Shown: positions 1 through 8,233 of the stretch, piece by piece
Numbering within the stretch: the stretch's first letter is position 1
Layout of the letters: every line of letters starts with the position of its first letter
Assembly: GCA_027027005.1 (NCBI GenBank)
Contig: JALVMN010000076.1
Span: 1-45,207 of the forward strand
Reading direction: 5' to 3'
DNA length: 45,207 nt
DNA from: Desulfobacterales bacterium
GTDB lineage: Bacteria > Desulfobacterota > DSM-4660 > Desulfatiglandales > Desulfatiglandaceae
Position numbers and translations under genes: made by a program
The notes under the pieces: model-generated
What the model was told of the DNA's origin: nothing
The model's input: the letters and a program-made list of their open reading frames with translations, nothing else
Databases searched by the model: none

Positions 1-1043
1 ATCTATGGGCCGAGCCTGGCACACGATGCATTCATCTGGAACAAACCCACCAAATCATAAAGCTTTTTAGGGATATCCTGGATGTGGTGGCCCCACATGT
101 GGCCATCATCACCGAGACAAATGTCCCCCATGAGGAAAACATATCCTATTTTGGCAACGGATATGACGAGGCACAAATGGTTTACAACTTTGCCCTCCCA
201 CCCCTTGTTCTCTATACCATGTATAAGGAGGACGCCACTGTGCTAAGTGATTGGGCCGAGACCTTGGTTCCGCCTTCAGAGGATACGCACTTTTTCAATT
301 TCCTCGACTCCCACGATGGCATTGGTTTGATGGGTGTCAAAGACATATTGCCTAAAGAAGAAATCAATTTTATCATTGAGAGAGCCAAGGAACATGGAGG
401 CCTTATCTCCTTTAGGTCCGGGGAGGATGGAGGTCGGGAACCGTATGAAATCAATATCACTTGGTTTAGTGCCTTAAATAAAGAAGGCGATGAGGAGGAT
501 ATAGCATTCCAAGTTCACCGGTTCGTAGCCTCTCGAGTAATCGCCCTGGTTCTAAAAGGGGTCCCAGGTATTTATCTCCATAGTCTCATAGGCACAAAAA
601 ATGATATTGACTCGGTCATTGCCACCCATTCAAATAGGGAGATAAACCGCACTATCATAGATGACAAGTTCATTTCTGAGGCCCTCCAGGACCCCCTTTC
701 AAAAATATCCCGTATCAACAGGGAGCTGGGACGTCTCGTAAAGCTTAGAACAAAGCTTAGGGCCTTCCATCCAAGAGGTGGGCAAAAAATAATCAGGGTG
801 CACCCACGCGTATTTTCCCTGCTGCGTACCTCTCCTGAGGGGGATCAGCACATACTATCCCTTATCAATGTATCCTCTAAGGTGGTGCGCCTGGAGATTC
901 CTCTACTAACCTTGGGGGTCAAGGAAAATCAATGGTATGACCTGGTAAGCGAAATGGAATGGTGGGCCGAAAACGCTCTCTTGACACTGACACTGCAGCC
1001 CTACGATATTGCCTGGCTTGCCCCGGTTACTGAAGCGGAATAA
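1..1043 (+). CDS. GH13 sucrose/glucosylglycerate phosphorylase-like enzyme, 5' truncated
   Basis: The reading frame is open from the left edge, so this is the C-terminal part (about 347 residues) of a longer gene. It resembles the GH13 subfamily 18 alpha-glucoside phosphorylases, which split sucrose or glucosylglycerate with phosphate to give glucose-1-phosphate. Visible marks are the segment ITETNVPHEEN, which holds the probable acid/base Glu, and the segment FLDSHDGIG with the transition-state Asp. A C-terminal all-beta region follows, typical of domain C. The nucleophile Asp would lie outside the window. The motif spacing looks closer to the YcjM (glucosylglycerate) branch than to classical sucrose phosphorylase, but this is recollection, so the substrate is not settled. 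It converges with the HDOD gene, ending 6 bases before that gene's stop. Confidence 0.75.
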   Translation, partial: LWAEPGTRCIHLEQTHQIIKLFRDILDVVAPHVAIITETNVPHEENISYFGNGYDEAQMVYNFALPPLVLYTMYKEDATVLSDWAETLVPPSEDTHFFNFLDSHDGIGLMGVKDILPKEEINFIIERAKEHGGLISFRSGEDGGREPYEINITWFSALNKEGDEEDIAFQVHRFVASRVIALVLKGVPGIYLHSLIGTKNDIDSVIATHSNREINRTIIDDKFISEALQDPLSKISRINRELGRLVKLRTKLRAFHPRGGQKIIRVHPRVFSLLRTSPEGDQHILSLINVSSKVVRLEIPLLTLGVKENQWYDLVSEMEWWAENALLTLTLQPYDIAWLAPVTEAE

Positions 1044-1049
1044 TGCTCC

Positions 1050-1961
1050 CTACTGAATAGCATGAAAAAAACCGTAAATTCCTTCCTCCACCTCTCCCAG
1101 TTTTTCTCTCACCTTTCCCACGGTTTGCCTATCCATTTTCAAAATCTCCAAAGCCTTTTCCGACACTTCACCAACCGGGCCGCTGCACGCATTTCCTATG
1201 GAGGCTTGGCGGGCCAATGCATCAGCTATAGTCAATATTGCAGTTTCCCCTAAAAAGTCTGTCCAGGATTCTTCAGGGCTGTGATGCTTGGTAACAGGCT
1301 CCACAATTACATTTGGAAACTTCCAGCGAGATAGCAATATACCTCCGACTTCTCCGTGATCAATACCTATAATTTGCCGCTCCGCCTCATACAAGGGTTC
1401 TGCAACATCCGATCTACTCCTTTCTACTGCTGCTGCAAATTCATTTGGCAAGAACTCGGCAAGGATAATCTTCCCCACGTCATGAAGGAGTCCGACAATA
1501 AAAAGGGTCTCTGTGTACTCAGAATGACCCTTTCCTTCCTCCATTCGCCTGATGGCTGTAGCCACTGCAAGGCTGTGAACCCACAAATCCTCTATGCTGA
1601 ACGCCTCCGCCGTAACCTTTGAAGGCAGGCTCCGGATAACTCCGACCGAAACGGCCAGGGACTTCACCATGTTGAAACCCAACAAGGCCACTGCCCTATC
1701 AAGACTGCTTATTTTCTGAGGGAACCCATAGTACGCGGAATTGGCTACTTTTAGTATCTTGGAGGTCAGGGCAGGGTCGTGGGAAATAGCTTCTGTGATC
1801 TTTTCAACGTCACTGCTTGCCTCCTCCATGAGGGACAGGATCCTTGGTACCACAGTGGGTAGTGTGGGTAGCTCATCGATCTTGGAGTATATTATAGATC
1901 GAAGCTTTTCTATTTTCACGTCAGTTTGGCCTCCATTCACACTTTGCGGTTGGAACTCCAA
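1050..1961 (-). CDS. HDOD domain regulatory protein
   Basis: A 303-residue soluble protein. Residues about 25-230 match the HDOD domain, a degenerate relative of HD phosphohydrolases used in bacterial signalling and often linked to chemotaxis, motility or c-di-GMP control. The N-terminal block DELPTLPTVVPRIL and the following segment ISHDPALTSKILKVANSAYYG are typical, and the segment GLLHDVGKIILAEF keeps an HD pair. The start shown is TTG, with a GGAGG sequence 12 bases upstream, which is a long spacing, so the start is uncertain. The gene is monocistronic and lies downstream of the chemoreceptor/binding-protein pair in the same direction. Its exact output is unknown. Confidence 0.85.
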   Translation of the reverse strand: MEFQPQSVNGGQTDVKIEKLRSIIYSKIDELPTLPTVVPRILSLMEEASSDVEKITEAISHDPALTSKILKVANSAYYGFPQKISSLDRAVALLGFNMVKSLAVSVGVIRSLPSKVTAEAFSIEDLWVHSLAVATAIRRMEEGKGHSEYTETLFIVGLLHDVGKIILAEFLPNEFAAAVERSRSDVAEPLYEAERQIIGIDHGEVGGILLSRWKFPNVIVEPVTKHHSPEESWTDFLGETAILTIADALARQASIGNACSGPVGEVSEKALEILKMDRQTVGKVREKLGEVEEGIYGFFHAIQ

Positions 1962-2005
1962 GGCCGTTTACACCTCCTCGGCACGCACGCTTCTTCCATG
2001 AAGGT

Positions 2006-2079
2006 AGCACAGTAATTAACTCCATTTTCCCGTCCAGCTTCCTAACCAAGAGGCCCATATTTGTCAAGATAACTGTGCT
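2006..2079 (-). promoter_or_regulatory. Possible promoter and 8-bp inverted repeat upstream of the HDOD gene
   Basis: On the minus strand a TTGACA lies at 2067-2062, with a weak -10 candidate (TAGGAA) 17 bases further on. The candidate is flanked by an inverted pair, AGCACAGT at 2006-2013 and ACTGTGCT at 2072-2079. The rest of the 250-base gap (1962-2211) shows no convincing gene. Confidence 0.35.
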
Positions 2080-2178
2080 GTCTCACATAAATCAAGGAGA
2101 GATGAATACCTTAGGCGCCTACATCGGATGAACCAGATTTATAATGAATATGGCAATATTTAGAGACCTAGCGGAGGA

Positions 2179-2199
2179 GGGCGGCCGGTGTGGCCGCCC
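2179..2199. repeat. GC-rich inverted repeat downstream of the binding-protein gene
   Basis: An 8-bp perfect stem (GGGCGGCC/GGCCGCCC) with a 5-base loop sits 13 bases beyond the stop codon of the leftward binding-protein gene. It could end or protect that transcript. There is no T-run after it in the leftward direction, so it is not a textbook intrinsic terminator. Confidence 0.5.
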
Positions 2200-2211
2200 C
2201 CTTTGGTCTTC

Positions 2212-3147
2212 CTATTGGAGGGTATTAAAGTTCAGGATCCTATCGGTATGTTCCCAGTACTTGAACTTTGCCTTAAGTCCTTTCCCTTGTGCCAAGGTGA
2301 CCGTGCCCTGGGATTCGATAACCTTCTGCCCTTCAGGCGACGTGATCCAGTCCAGGAAAGCCTTTACTTGTCCTGTGGGTTTCCCCTTGGTGGCCAGGTA
2401 AAGGGGTCGAAAGAGAGGATACTTTCCGGTTGAGATTGCCTCAACAGAAGGGTAAGCCCCATCCAGTTTCAATATTTTCAGTTTCCTCCCTTTGAAGACC
2501 CGTTTCTTGGCACTGCTGATCCCCGTAATGCCAATGGCATTTTTATCTTTCAACACGGTCTTCTCCAGGGGGCCTGAAGACTTGACAAGCTTTGCCCGCG
2601 GAGTGAATTCCACCTCAGGGTCATTAAATATCATTTTTCTGGCCATGTACCCTACTCCGCTCACCTTGCCGGTCCTGGCAACCACCAGAATCTCTTGATC
2701 AGGGCCGCCCACTTCCTTCCAATTGGTTATCCGGCCGGTCATTATCTTTTTGAGCTGTTCGACGGTTAGTGAATCCACAGGGTTGTCAGGATGGACCACG
2801 GCAACCAGGGCATCCCAGGCAACCACTGTGAGAAACACCTCACCCTCTTTTTGCGGGAATTTATCGGGCAGTGCAGGTCTGCAGGTCCCTCCCATATCGC
2901 TCAAGCCCGCATTGGTGAACCGTATCCCTTTTGTGGCGCCTCCTCCGGAGAGTTTGATATCTACACCACTTTTTTCCTTGTATGCAGCGGCAGCCTCTTT
3001 CATGTAGGCCTTTTTACTTATGCCGCACCCGGTCCAGGTAAGGTTGTCGCTTACTGCATCCCCCGGGTTACCAAACAAAAACACTAGGGTGATGAGAAAT
3101 GCCGTAATAAAAATACTAAATCTTCCAATAAACAAGTGATGCCTCAT
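2212..3147 (-). CDS. PstS-like periplasmic phosphate-type substrate-binding protein
   Basis: A 311-residue exported protein. The N-terminus has a basic start and a hydrophobic stretch (about residues 8-27) that fits a signal peptide. The mature part follows the PBP-II phosphate-like fold: a glycine/serine-rich ligand loop (LSGGGATKGI), DPALTV-like hinge elements such as LTVEQLKKIMTGRITNW, and the C-terminal FLDWITSPEGQKVI. These are typical of PstS-family proteins. An AAGGAGG ribosome site precedes ATG. It starts 23 bases after the chemoreceptor stop and is surely in the same transcript. There is no PstC/PstA/PstB permease nearby. The ligand may therefore be phosphate or another oxyanion, and the protein may serve as a ligand-presenting partner of the chemoreceptor rather than a transporter part; that role is inference. 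Confidence 0.8.
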   Translation of the reverse strand: MRHHLFIGRFSIFITAFLITLVFLFGNPGDAVSDNLTWTGCGISKKAYMKEAAAAYKEKSGVDIKLSGGGATKGIRFTNAGLSDMGGTCRPALPDKFPQKEGEVFLTVVAWDALVAVVHPDNPVDSLTVEQLKKIMTGRITNWKEVGGPDQEILVVARTGKVSGVGYMARKMIFNDPEVEFTPRAKLVKSSGPLEKTVLKDKNAIGITGISSAKKRVFKGRKLKILKLDGAYPSVEAISTGKYPLFRPLYLATKGKPTGQVKAFLDWITSPEGQKVIESQGTVTLAQGKGLKAKFKYWEHTDRILNFNTLQ

Positions 3148-3170
3148 TTTTCCCTCCTTTGTCTGATTAT

Positions 3171-5507
3171 TTAGAATGTCTCCATATCCTCTCTGTGAGA
3201 CTCCATTGGAACTACCCGGGAATCCTGGTCTTCTCGGTTATCTGGGTCCTTCTTTTCCGGTTCTGCCTCAAAGGGCGCTCGATCTTGAGACGACCTTTTT
3301 CCACCTATTAGGACCTCCAGATCCATTGCAACTGACTTCATGGTCTCTGCCTGGGCACTGAGCTGTTCTGCTGCAGAAGCACATTCCTCGGTGGTTGCTG
3401 CAGACCTCTGGGTAACTGTCTCTATCTCCTCTGCACCATTGCTCACCTGCTGGATGCCCTCTGCCTGTTCCTGAGAGGCCGTAGCGATCTCTTTTACCAG
3501 TTGGCTTATCTTGGAGATATTGGAACTCACCTCGGAGAAGACCTCGTTTGTCCGGCTCACAAGCCCTGAGCCGGTTTCTACACTGTTTGTGGTTTCTTCC
3601 AGGAGCTTGGTGGTCTCCTTGGCAGCATCGGCAGCCCTCATGGCAAGATTCCTCACCTCATCTGCCACCACTGCGAACCCTGCCCCTGCCTCTCCGGCCC
3701 TGGCCGCCTCCACTGCTGCATTCAATGCCAGCAAATTGGTCTGAAAGGCAATTTCATCGATGGTCTTGATGATCTTGGATGTCTTCTCACTTGCACTCAT
3801 TATCTCTTCCATTGATCGGGTCAGATCACCCATGGACTGGTCAGCTTGGTCCATTATCTGGGTTATTCGACCCGCCATTTCTTTAGCCTCGGATGCGTTC
3901 CGGGAATTTTGCTTGGTCTGGGAAGCGAGCTCCTGTAATGTGGAGGAGACCTCTTCCAAGGAGGCAGCTTGCCGGCTTGCATCCCCTGCAAGGGATTGAA
4001 TCGCAGATGAGACCTCTATGGAGGCTGCTGCCACCTGGTTTGCGCCTTCACCCATCTGCTGAGAGATGTGCTTTAAGGACCTTATCAATTTTCTAGAGAT
4101 GAAAAAGGCGGCCACTAGCGCGATTGTAATGGCCCCCATCCCCAATAAAAGCACATTTCTCTTGAGGGAGCGGGCTGCCGCAAGAAGCGACTCATCAGTG
4201 GTGGTTGCTGACATCAGCTCCTTTGCGCACTGGCTGAAAAGTCTCATCAGGGCAGTTTTTGCAGGTAACGTCTCCTCGCTGTATATGGCTCTGGCCCTCT
4301 GATCCATTCTTACCAAGTCTCTTGTTACAGAATGAATTACATTAAGTGAGTCATCTAGCCTCTTTACCACAGGGATGAAATACCGCTGGTATGCATCCCT
4401 GGCCTCCTTTTGGGAGAGGAGTTGCCCCTGATATTTAATGGCTTCCATGAGATGTTTTTTAAGGAGCCTCTCTGCAATCGAGAAATTATCGACGAAAAGG
4501 GAGCGGGCCGTCTCGCTGTCACCATCGACCATTGCATCATTAATCTTTTCAGCCGAATCACACATATCCTTAAGGGCTGCCCTTGCCTGATCCATGTGGG
4601 TCTTGAGTTTTGGGAATTGTCCTGTGTATTGAATCCATTTCGGGTCTGAGAGAAATTTTCCAAGGGCGGTTTTTTCCGGGCTTGTTTCAACTCCCAGTTC
4701 TTCAAGCCCTTCCATGATGGCGGCTGAGATCATGGTGACCCATTCAGTGTGTTCATCCATGGCGGATTTAAGTGCGGGCAAAAACCCGACATCTGCCTCA
4801 AGATACGCCCCTTTCACTTTGGAAAAAGCATCTGTTAATTCCTGATATGAGGCCTTGAGTTCCGCAAGTGCCTGGGAATATCTGGGATCCACAGAAGAGA
4901 CCTTTTTGACATTCTCTATAAGCGAGACAACTTCGCCGTTCACAAGAGCTTCTTTTGAGGGCAATCCTTTGTGAGGATCAGAGAGTCCATCCTCTATCCG
5001 CTTGGTTAGTCCTCTAAGCCATCTCTCCACATCACTTACGTCTGAAAGCAGGCCTTCCGGGGCGTTCTTGTAAGTGTCTCGAATCTTGCGGCTGCTTTCG
5101 TGAAGCCGTTTATGCTCTTCTTCCATTTTGCTGAGAATTGGCACAAGATCTGGGAACAGGGTTTCGGCATGCCGTCTGTCCTGGCCATGGATGAATTTAC
5201 CCAGGGTACACTTTGTGGGATCCAATTGAATGTCCAGATTCTTGACATCACCTGCCAAAAAACTGCCAAGCTTTGCCATCCATTTGTGGTGGGCGGTCTC
5301 GGCATCCTTGAACACCGCCACCAGACGGCTGCCCCTTACGGTGTCTTCCACCTTTTTGTACATCCCGCTCACTCCAAATAAGGTGAAGATACAAAGGAGC
5401 ACAAGCACCAGGATTACGCAGCCGAACCCCAGCCAGATCCTTTGGGACACCGACAATCCTTGCTTTTTTTGACTTCCACTCTCTTGTTTTCGTCGGAAAA
5501 CGTTCAT
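3171..5507 (-). CDS. Methyl-accepting chemotaxis protein with CZB zinc-binding modules
   Basis: A 778-residue transmembrane chemoreceptor. TM1 spans about residues 24-47 and TM2 about 451-471, leaving a large helical periplasmic part of about 400 residues. Residues about 65-140 form a chemoreceptor zinc-binding (CZB) module with candidate ligands H73/H74, C100 (in TKCTLGKF), H132 and H136. A second, degenerate copy lies at about 248-320: H253 and H304 remain, but the Cys is T280 (EKTALGKF). The cytoplasmic end holds the hairpin tip (segment [20 protein letters not shown], about 583-602) that binds CheA/CheW, flanked by methylation helices. There is no clear HAMP domain. A good GGAGG precedes ATG, and a sigma-54-like promoter lies upstream. 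It is co-directional with the binding-protein gene downstream. Confidence 0.93.
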   Translation of the reverse strand: MNVFRRKQESGSQKKQGLSVSQRIWLGFGCVILVLVLLCIFTLFGVSGMYKKVEDTVRGSRLVAVFKDAETAHHKWMAKLGSFLAGDVKNLDIQLDPTKCTLGKFIHGQDRRHAETLFPDLVPILSKMEEEHKRLHESSRKIRDTYKNAPEGLLSDVSDVERWLRGLTKRIEDGLSDPHKGLPSKEALVNGEVVSLIENVKKVSSVDPRYSQALAELKASYQELTDAFSKVKGAYLEADVGFLPALKSAMDEHTEWVTMISAAIMEGLEELGVETSPEKTALGKFLSDPKWIQYTGQFPKLKTHMDQARAALKDMCDSAEKINDAMVDGDSETARSLFVDNFSIAERLLKKHLMEAIKYQGQLLSQKEARDAYQRYFIPVVKRLDDSLNVIHSVTRDLVRMDQRARAIYSEETLPAKTALMRLFSQCAKELMSATTTDESLLAAARSLKRNVLLLGMGAITIALVAAFFISRKLIRSLKHISQQMGEGANQVAAASIEVSSAIQSLAGDASRQAASLEEVSSTLQELASQTKQNSRNASEAKEMAGRITQIMDQADQSMGDLTRSMEEIMSASEKTSKIIKTIDEIAFQTNLLALNAAVEAARAGEAGAGFAVVADEVRNLAMRAADAAKETTKLLEETTNSVETGSGLVSRTNEVFSEVSSNISKISQLVKEIATASQEQAEGIQQVSNGAEEIETVTQRSAATTEECASAAEQLSAQAETMKSVAMDLEVLIGGKRSSQDRAPFEAEPEKKDPDNREDQDSRVVPMESHREDMETF

Positions 5508-5567
5508 AATCTTCCTCCAGCTTAAAAGGGGAGATGTGCACTCAGAGGCCCATTGGTGTTACATTTC

Positions 5568-5583
5568 AGCAAAGATTATGCCA
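5568..5583 (-). promoter_or_regulatory. Sigma-54 (RpoN)-type promoter for the chemoreceptor operon
   Basis: Read leftward, the 16-mer TGGCATAATCTTTGCT matches the -24/-12 consensus (GG and GC elements, exact 12-base register). It lies 61 bases before the chemoreceptor ATG and would give a leader of about 50 bases. Sigma-54 control is common for flagellar and chemotaxis genes. No enhancer site was identified. Confidence 0.65.
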
Positions 5584-5671
5584 AGTTATCGAAAATCATG
5601 GTAACCATGAGCAGTGGGTATGGGTTGTCTTTTGTGCCCAAGTTTTGTTAGAGTTTAGGCTCGCTATCAGG

Positions 5672-6046
5672 ATGACTATAAAAAGAGATCCCGCAGTGAA
5701 GAAAATGACAAGAAAACGCACAAAAAAAACCTTCCATGAAATCCGAAAACAGCTTGAGGGCATTGAGGAAGAGTTGCAGCGCAGGGGGGTAAAGGTTCGC
5801 TACGAGAGACTTGAGGCCTCAGGCCTGAAACTCCGAAGCGGTCTTTGCAAAGTCAAAGGCCAGATTTACCTGTTCGTGGACAAAAGGAAACCCCTTTCAG
5901 AGATGAAGGAGATAATGAAAGAATGCCTGGAAGAGCTGCCCTCATTCGCCCGGATTCCTGAAGCAGGCCCCACCCATCGAGGGCTGATAGATACCCGCCA
6001 GGAGCCAGGGGGACCGGGCCTTGAGACCTCAGGCCATGAGAGCTAA
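5672..6046 (+). CDS. Small basic protein of unknown function
   Basis: About 124 residues with a Lys/Arg-rich N-terminus (MTIKRDPAVKKMTRKRTKK). A helical stretch follows (EIRKQLEGIEEELQRRGVKVRYERL), then a short beta-like part (KLRSGLCKVKGQIYLFVDKRKPL). I do not recognise the family. The middle (SGLCKVKGQIYLFVDKR) looks conserved in style, as in small proteins with one compact alpha/beta unit. The start is uncertain: ATG at 5672, GTG at 5696 or ATG at 5705 are all possible, and none has a strong ribosome site. The end overlaps the carboxypeptidase gene, which suggests co-transcription. Confidence 0.6.
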   Translation: MTIKRDPAVKKMTRKRTKKTFHEIRKQLEGIEEELQRRGVKVRYERLEASGLKLRSGLCKVKGQIYLFVDKRKPLSEMKEIMKECLEELPSFARIPEAGPTHRGLIDTRQEPGGPGLETSGHES

Positions 6047-7280
6047 GCTTTTCTTTGACGGCAGGCTGGAGGAACTCGCCGTTTTTTACCTGTTATTTCA
6101 AATCTGTTTTTGTGTTCTATCCTGCTCTGAGGCCTGGGCGACAATGGCAGGATGCGGGATCACCCTTGGGCCCAATGACTCTCTCCTTATAAAAGGCATG
6201 GGCGGCAGGGTGTATGCCAGCCATTATCCGGAGATACCCAGGATACCTGCCTCCACCATAAAGCTGCTCACCTCCCTTGCAGCCTTTGACTTTTGGGGGC
6301 CGTCTCACAGATTCAAGACCGAACTTTTCACGGACCAAGAAGGGAATTTGTACGTAAAGGGGTATGGAGATCCCCTGCTCATCTCAGAAGTGCTAACTCA
6401 CATGGCCTTCAAGATCTCCCAGAAGGTCAAAAATGTCAAAGATATAATAGTAGATGACTCTTACTTTGATAAGCCGATCCAGATCCCTGGACGAGCATTT
6501 TCCTCCAATCCCTATGACGCACCCATAGGGGCGCTTTGTGCCAATTTCAACACCATTTTTTTCAAGAGGGATTCCCATGGAAGGCCTGTGTCAGCCGAAC
6601 CCCAGACCCCCCTCATCCCTTTTGCCCGAAAAAAGATCCTGGAACTAGGCCTTCCAGAAGGCCGGGTCACCCTTTCACACCACCCCGACGACCCTTCAAG
6701 ATATGTTGGGGAACTCTTGGCCCATTTCTTGAGAGAAAATAATGTAAAGGTCCGGGGAAAGGTCAGGGTCGGTATCAGGCCAGAGGGGCTCGAGCCATTG
6801 CTGATCTACTTTTCTCCCTTTACCTTGAAGCAAGTGATTGCAAAGATGCTCGAGTTTTCCAATAACTTCATGGCCAATCAGATTCTCGTCAGCATGGGGG
6901 CTGGGAGGCTCGGTCCTCCCGGCACGATTTCCAAGGGGGTAAGGGTGGTAACAGATTATGCTCAACGGGTCTTGGGGCTTCGGAGCCTCCGACTTGTGGA
7001 GGGCTCAGGGCTTTCCAGAGAAAACAGGATCTCGGCCACTGACATGATAAGGGTCCTTCAGGAATTTGCCCCCTATCGAACCATTCTGAAGAAAGACGGA
7101 AGGCTTTTCTACAAGACCGGCACATTGAAGAACATAAGTTCCTTGGCCGGGTACTTACATATTCCCGGTAGTAGAAAAACAGTACTGTTTGCCATTTTTA
7201 CATCAGGCTACCAAGACAAGCTCCCAAGGGTGAAGGCCTGCCTGGATTCCATAAAGCTGGATGGGGGTCTCGGGGAGTAA
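6036..7280 (+). CDS. dacB: D-alanyl-D-alanine carboxypeptidase/endopeptidase (PBP4-type, peptidase S13)
   Basis: About 414 residues. An N-terminal hydrophobic segment ending in AWA fits a signal peptide, so the enzyme acts on peptidoglycan stem peptides in the periplasm. The three penicillin-binding motifs are present: SxxK (STIKLL), SxN (SNN, in LEFSNNFMANQ) and KTG (FYKTGTLKNISSLAGY). The segment VEGSGLSRENRISA is also characteristic of the S13 family. The length is a little short of E. coli DacB (about 477). The start is ATG at 6036, overlapping the upstream gene by 11 bases; an in-frame TTG at 6021 with GGGGGA before it is an alternative. It is probably co-transcribed with the small upstream gene. 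Confidence 0.88.
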   Translation: MRAKLFFDGRLEELAVFYLLFQICFCVLSCSEAWATMAGCGITLGPNDSLLIKGMGGRVYASHYPEIPRIPASTIKLLTSLAAFDFWGPSHRFKTELFTDQEGNLYVKGYGDPLLISEVLTHMAFKISQKVKNVKDIIVDDSYFDKPIQIPGRAFSSNPYDAPIGALCANFNTIFFKRDSHGRPVSAEPQTPLIPFARKKILELGLPEGRVTLSHHPDDPSRYVGELLAHFLRENNVKVRGKVRVGIRPEGLEPLLIYFSPFTLKQVIAKMLEFSNNFMANQILVSMGAGRLGPPGTISKGVRVVTDYAQRVLGLRSLRLVEGSGLSRENRISATDMIRVLQEFAPYRTILKKDGRLFYKTGTLKNISSLAGYLHIPGSRKTVLFAIFTSGYQDKLPRVKACLDSIKLDGGLGE

Positions 7281-7291
7281 CAACGCCCAAT

Positions 7292-7573
7292 TTACTTCTT
7301 CTTGAAGAGCTTTTCCAATGCCTCACGGGCCTCTTGGGCCCTGTTGATCCCGTTCCTCGCATCCCCTTTCATGATAAAATACTCACAAAAGTTGGCCCTT
7401 TCTTTGTCAACCACCCGCTCGGCTGAGACCTCCCTGCACTCGTTGTAGGCATGGGGGTCATAAAATTTGCACTGCATACAACAGTGTAGATCCCTTCCGC
7501 AATGAGGGCATACATCCCGGCGGCCCACCTTTTCCTCAATCTCCAGTTGGGCCTTGCAGAATACACATTTCAT
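7292..7573 (-). CDS. Small double CxxC zinc-ribbon protein
   Basis: 93 residues. The first 25 residues hold two knuckles (CVFCKAQ and CPHCGRDLHCC), as in a rubredoxin-like zinc ribbon, and further Cys/His follow (CMQCKFYDP, NECRE, NFCEYF). The C-terminal 25 residues form a charged helix (AQEAREALEKLFKKK). A GGAGG at good spacing precedes ATG. The family appears often in Desulfobacterota as an unnamed conserved protein; its function is unknown. It converges with dacB, leaving 11 bases between stops, and is divergent from archease. Confidence 0.8.
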   Translation of the reverse strand: MKCVFCKAQLEIEEKVGRRDVCPHCGRDLHCCMQCKFYDPHAYNECREVSAERVVDKERANFCEYFIMKGDARNGINRAQEAREALEKLFKKK

Positions 7574-7696
7574 TATACTTCACCTCCAACTTGGGTTAAA
7601 ATTCTTCACAACGGACCAAAAGGGATACTGGCAATTACCCCTTTCACTAGATTCCATGGTTTCGACAACCGCTACTGGCGCTATCAGGTTCTTGCT

Positions 7697-8152
7697 ATGA
7701 GAGAAAAAACGCTTGATTATACAATGTTAGACCACACGGCGGACTTAGGGATGATTGTGCGCGCCACAAGCCTTGAAGGGCTCTTTGAGGCAGCGGCCCT
7801 TTCCATGATACACATTATGTTGAAATTTGACACCACTAATCACGCTACCAAATCACCTTTATCGGCCGAAGGCCAGGATCTTGAGGACCTCATGGTGCGG
7901 TGGTTGGGAGAGGTCCTGTATCTCTTTGAAGGGGAGAAAATGATTCCCGTTGATGTAGACGTGATGAGAATTTCTTCCACCTCCGGCTCCCATCCACACC
8001 CAGACATCAACGTGGAGGCCATGGTGAGCACGATCCCCTTTGACCCGCAAGTCCACGAGCTTCTCTGTGAGATAAAGGCCGTTACCTATCATCAAATTGA
8101 AGTCAGACAAAAAAACAGCCACTGGGAAACACGGGTCATATTTGACCTTTAA
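7697..8152 (+). CDS. Archease, RtcB activating factor
   Basis: About 151 residues. The N-terminus (YTMLDHTADLGMIVRA) carries the DHTAD signature of archease. The rest follows the family: SLEGLFEAAALSM, then EDLMVRWLGEVLYLFEGE, and the end (CEIKAVTYHQIEV...WETRVIFDL), where ALTYH-like and C-terminal IFDI/L elements are typical. Archease speeds guanylylation of RtcB and lets the ligase turn over. RtcB follows 81 bases downstream, so the pair is functionally linked. The chosen ATG gives the usual family length; the frame extends further upstream without family resemblance, and an internal ATG at 7724 is also possible. Confidence 0.88.
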   Translation: MREKTLDYTMLDHTADLGMIVRATSLEGLFEAAALSMIHIMLKFDTTNHATKSPLSAEGQDLEDLMVRWLGEVLYLFEGEKMIPVDVDVMRISSTSGSHPHPDINVEAMVSTIPFDPQVHELLCEIKAVTYHQIEVRQKNSHWETRVIFDL

Positions 8153-8233
8153 GAGCCCATAACCGATGGTGTAGCAGCTTCATAATCGGACTGTTTGCTC
8201 CTTTGCTTAACTACTAATTTCGGAGGTAATACC

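Noticed and set aside
7574-7696. Sigma-54 promoter for archease-rtcB
   Set aside because: TGGCA occurs but no GC element lies at the required 12-base register.
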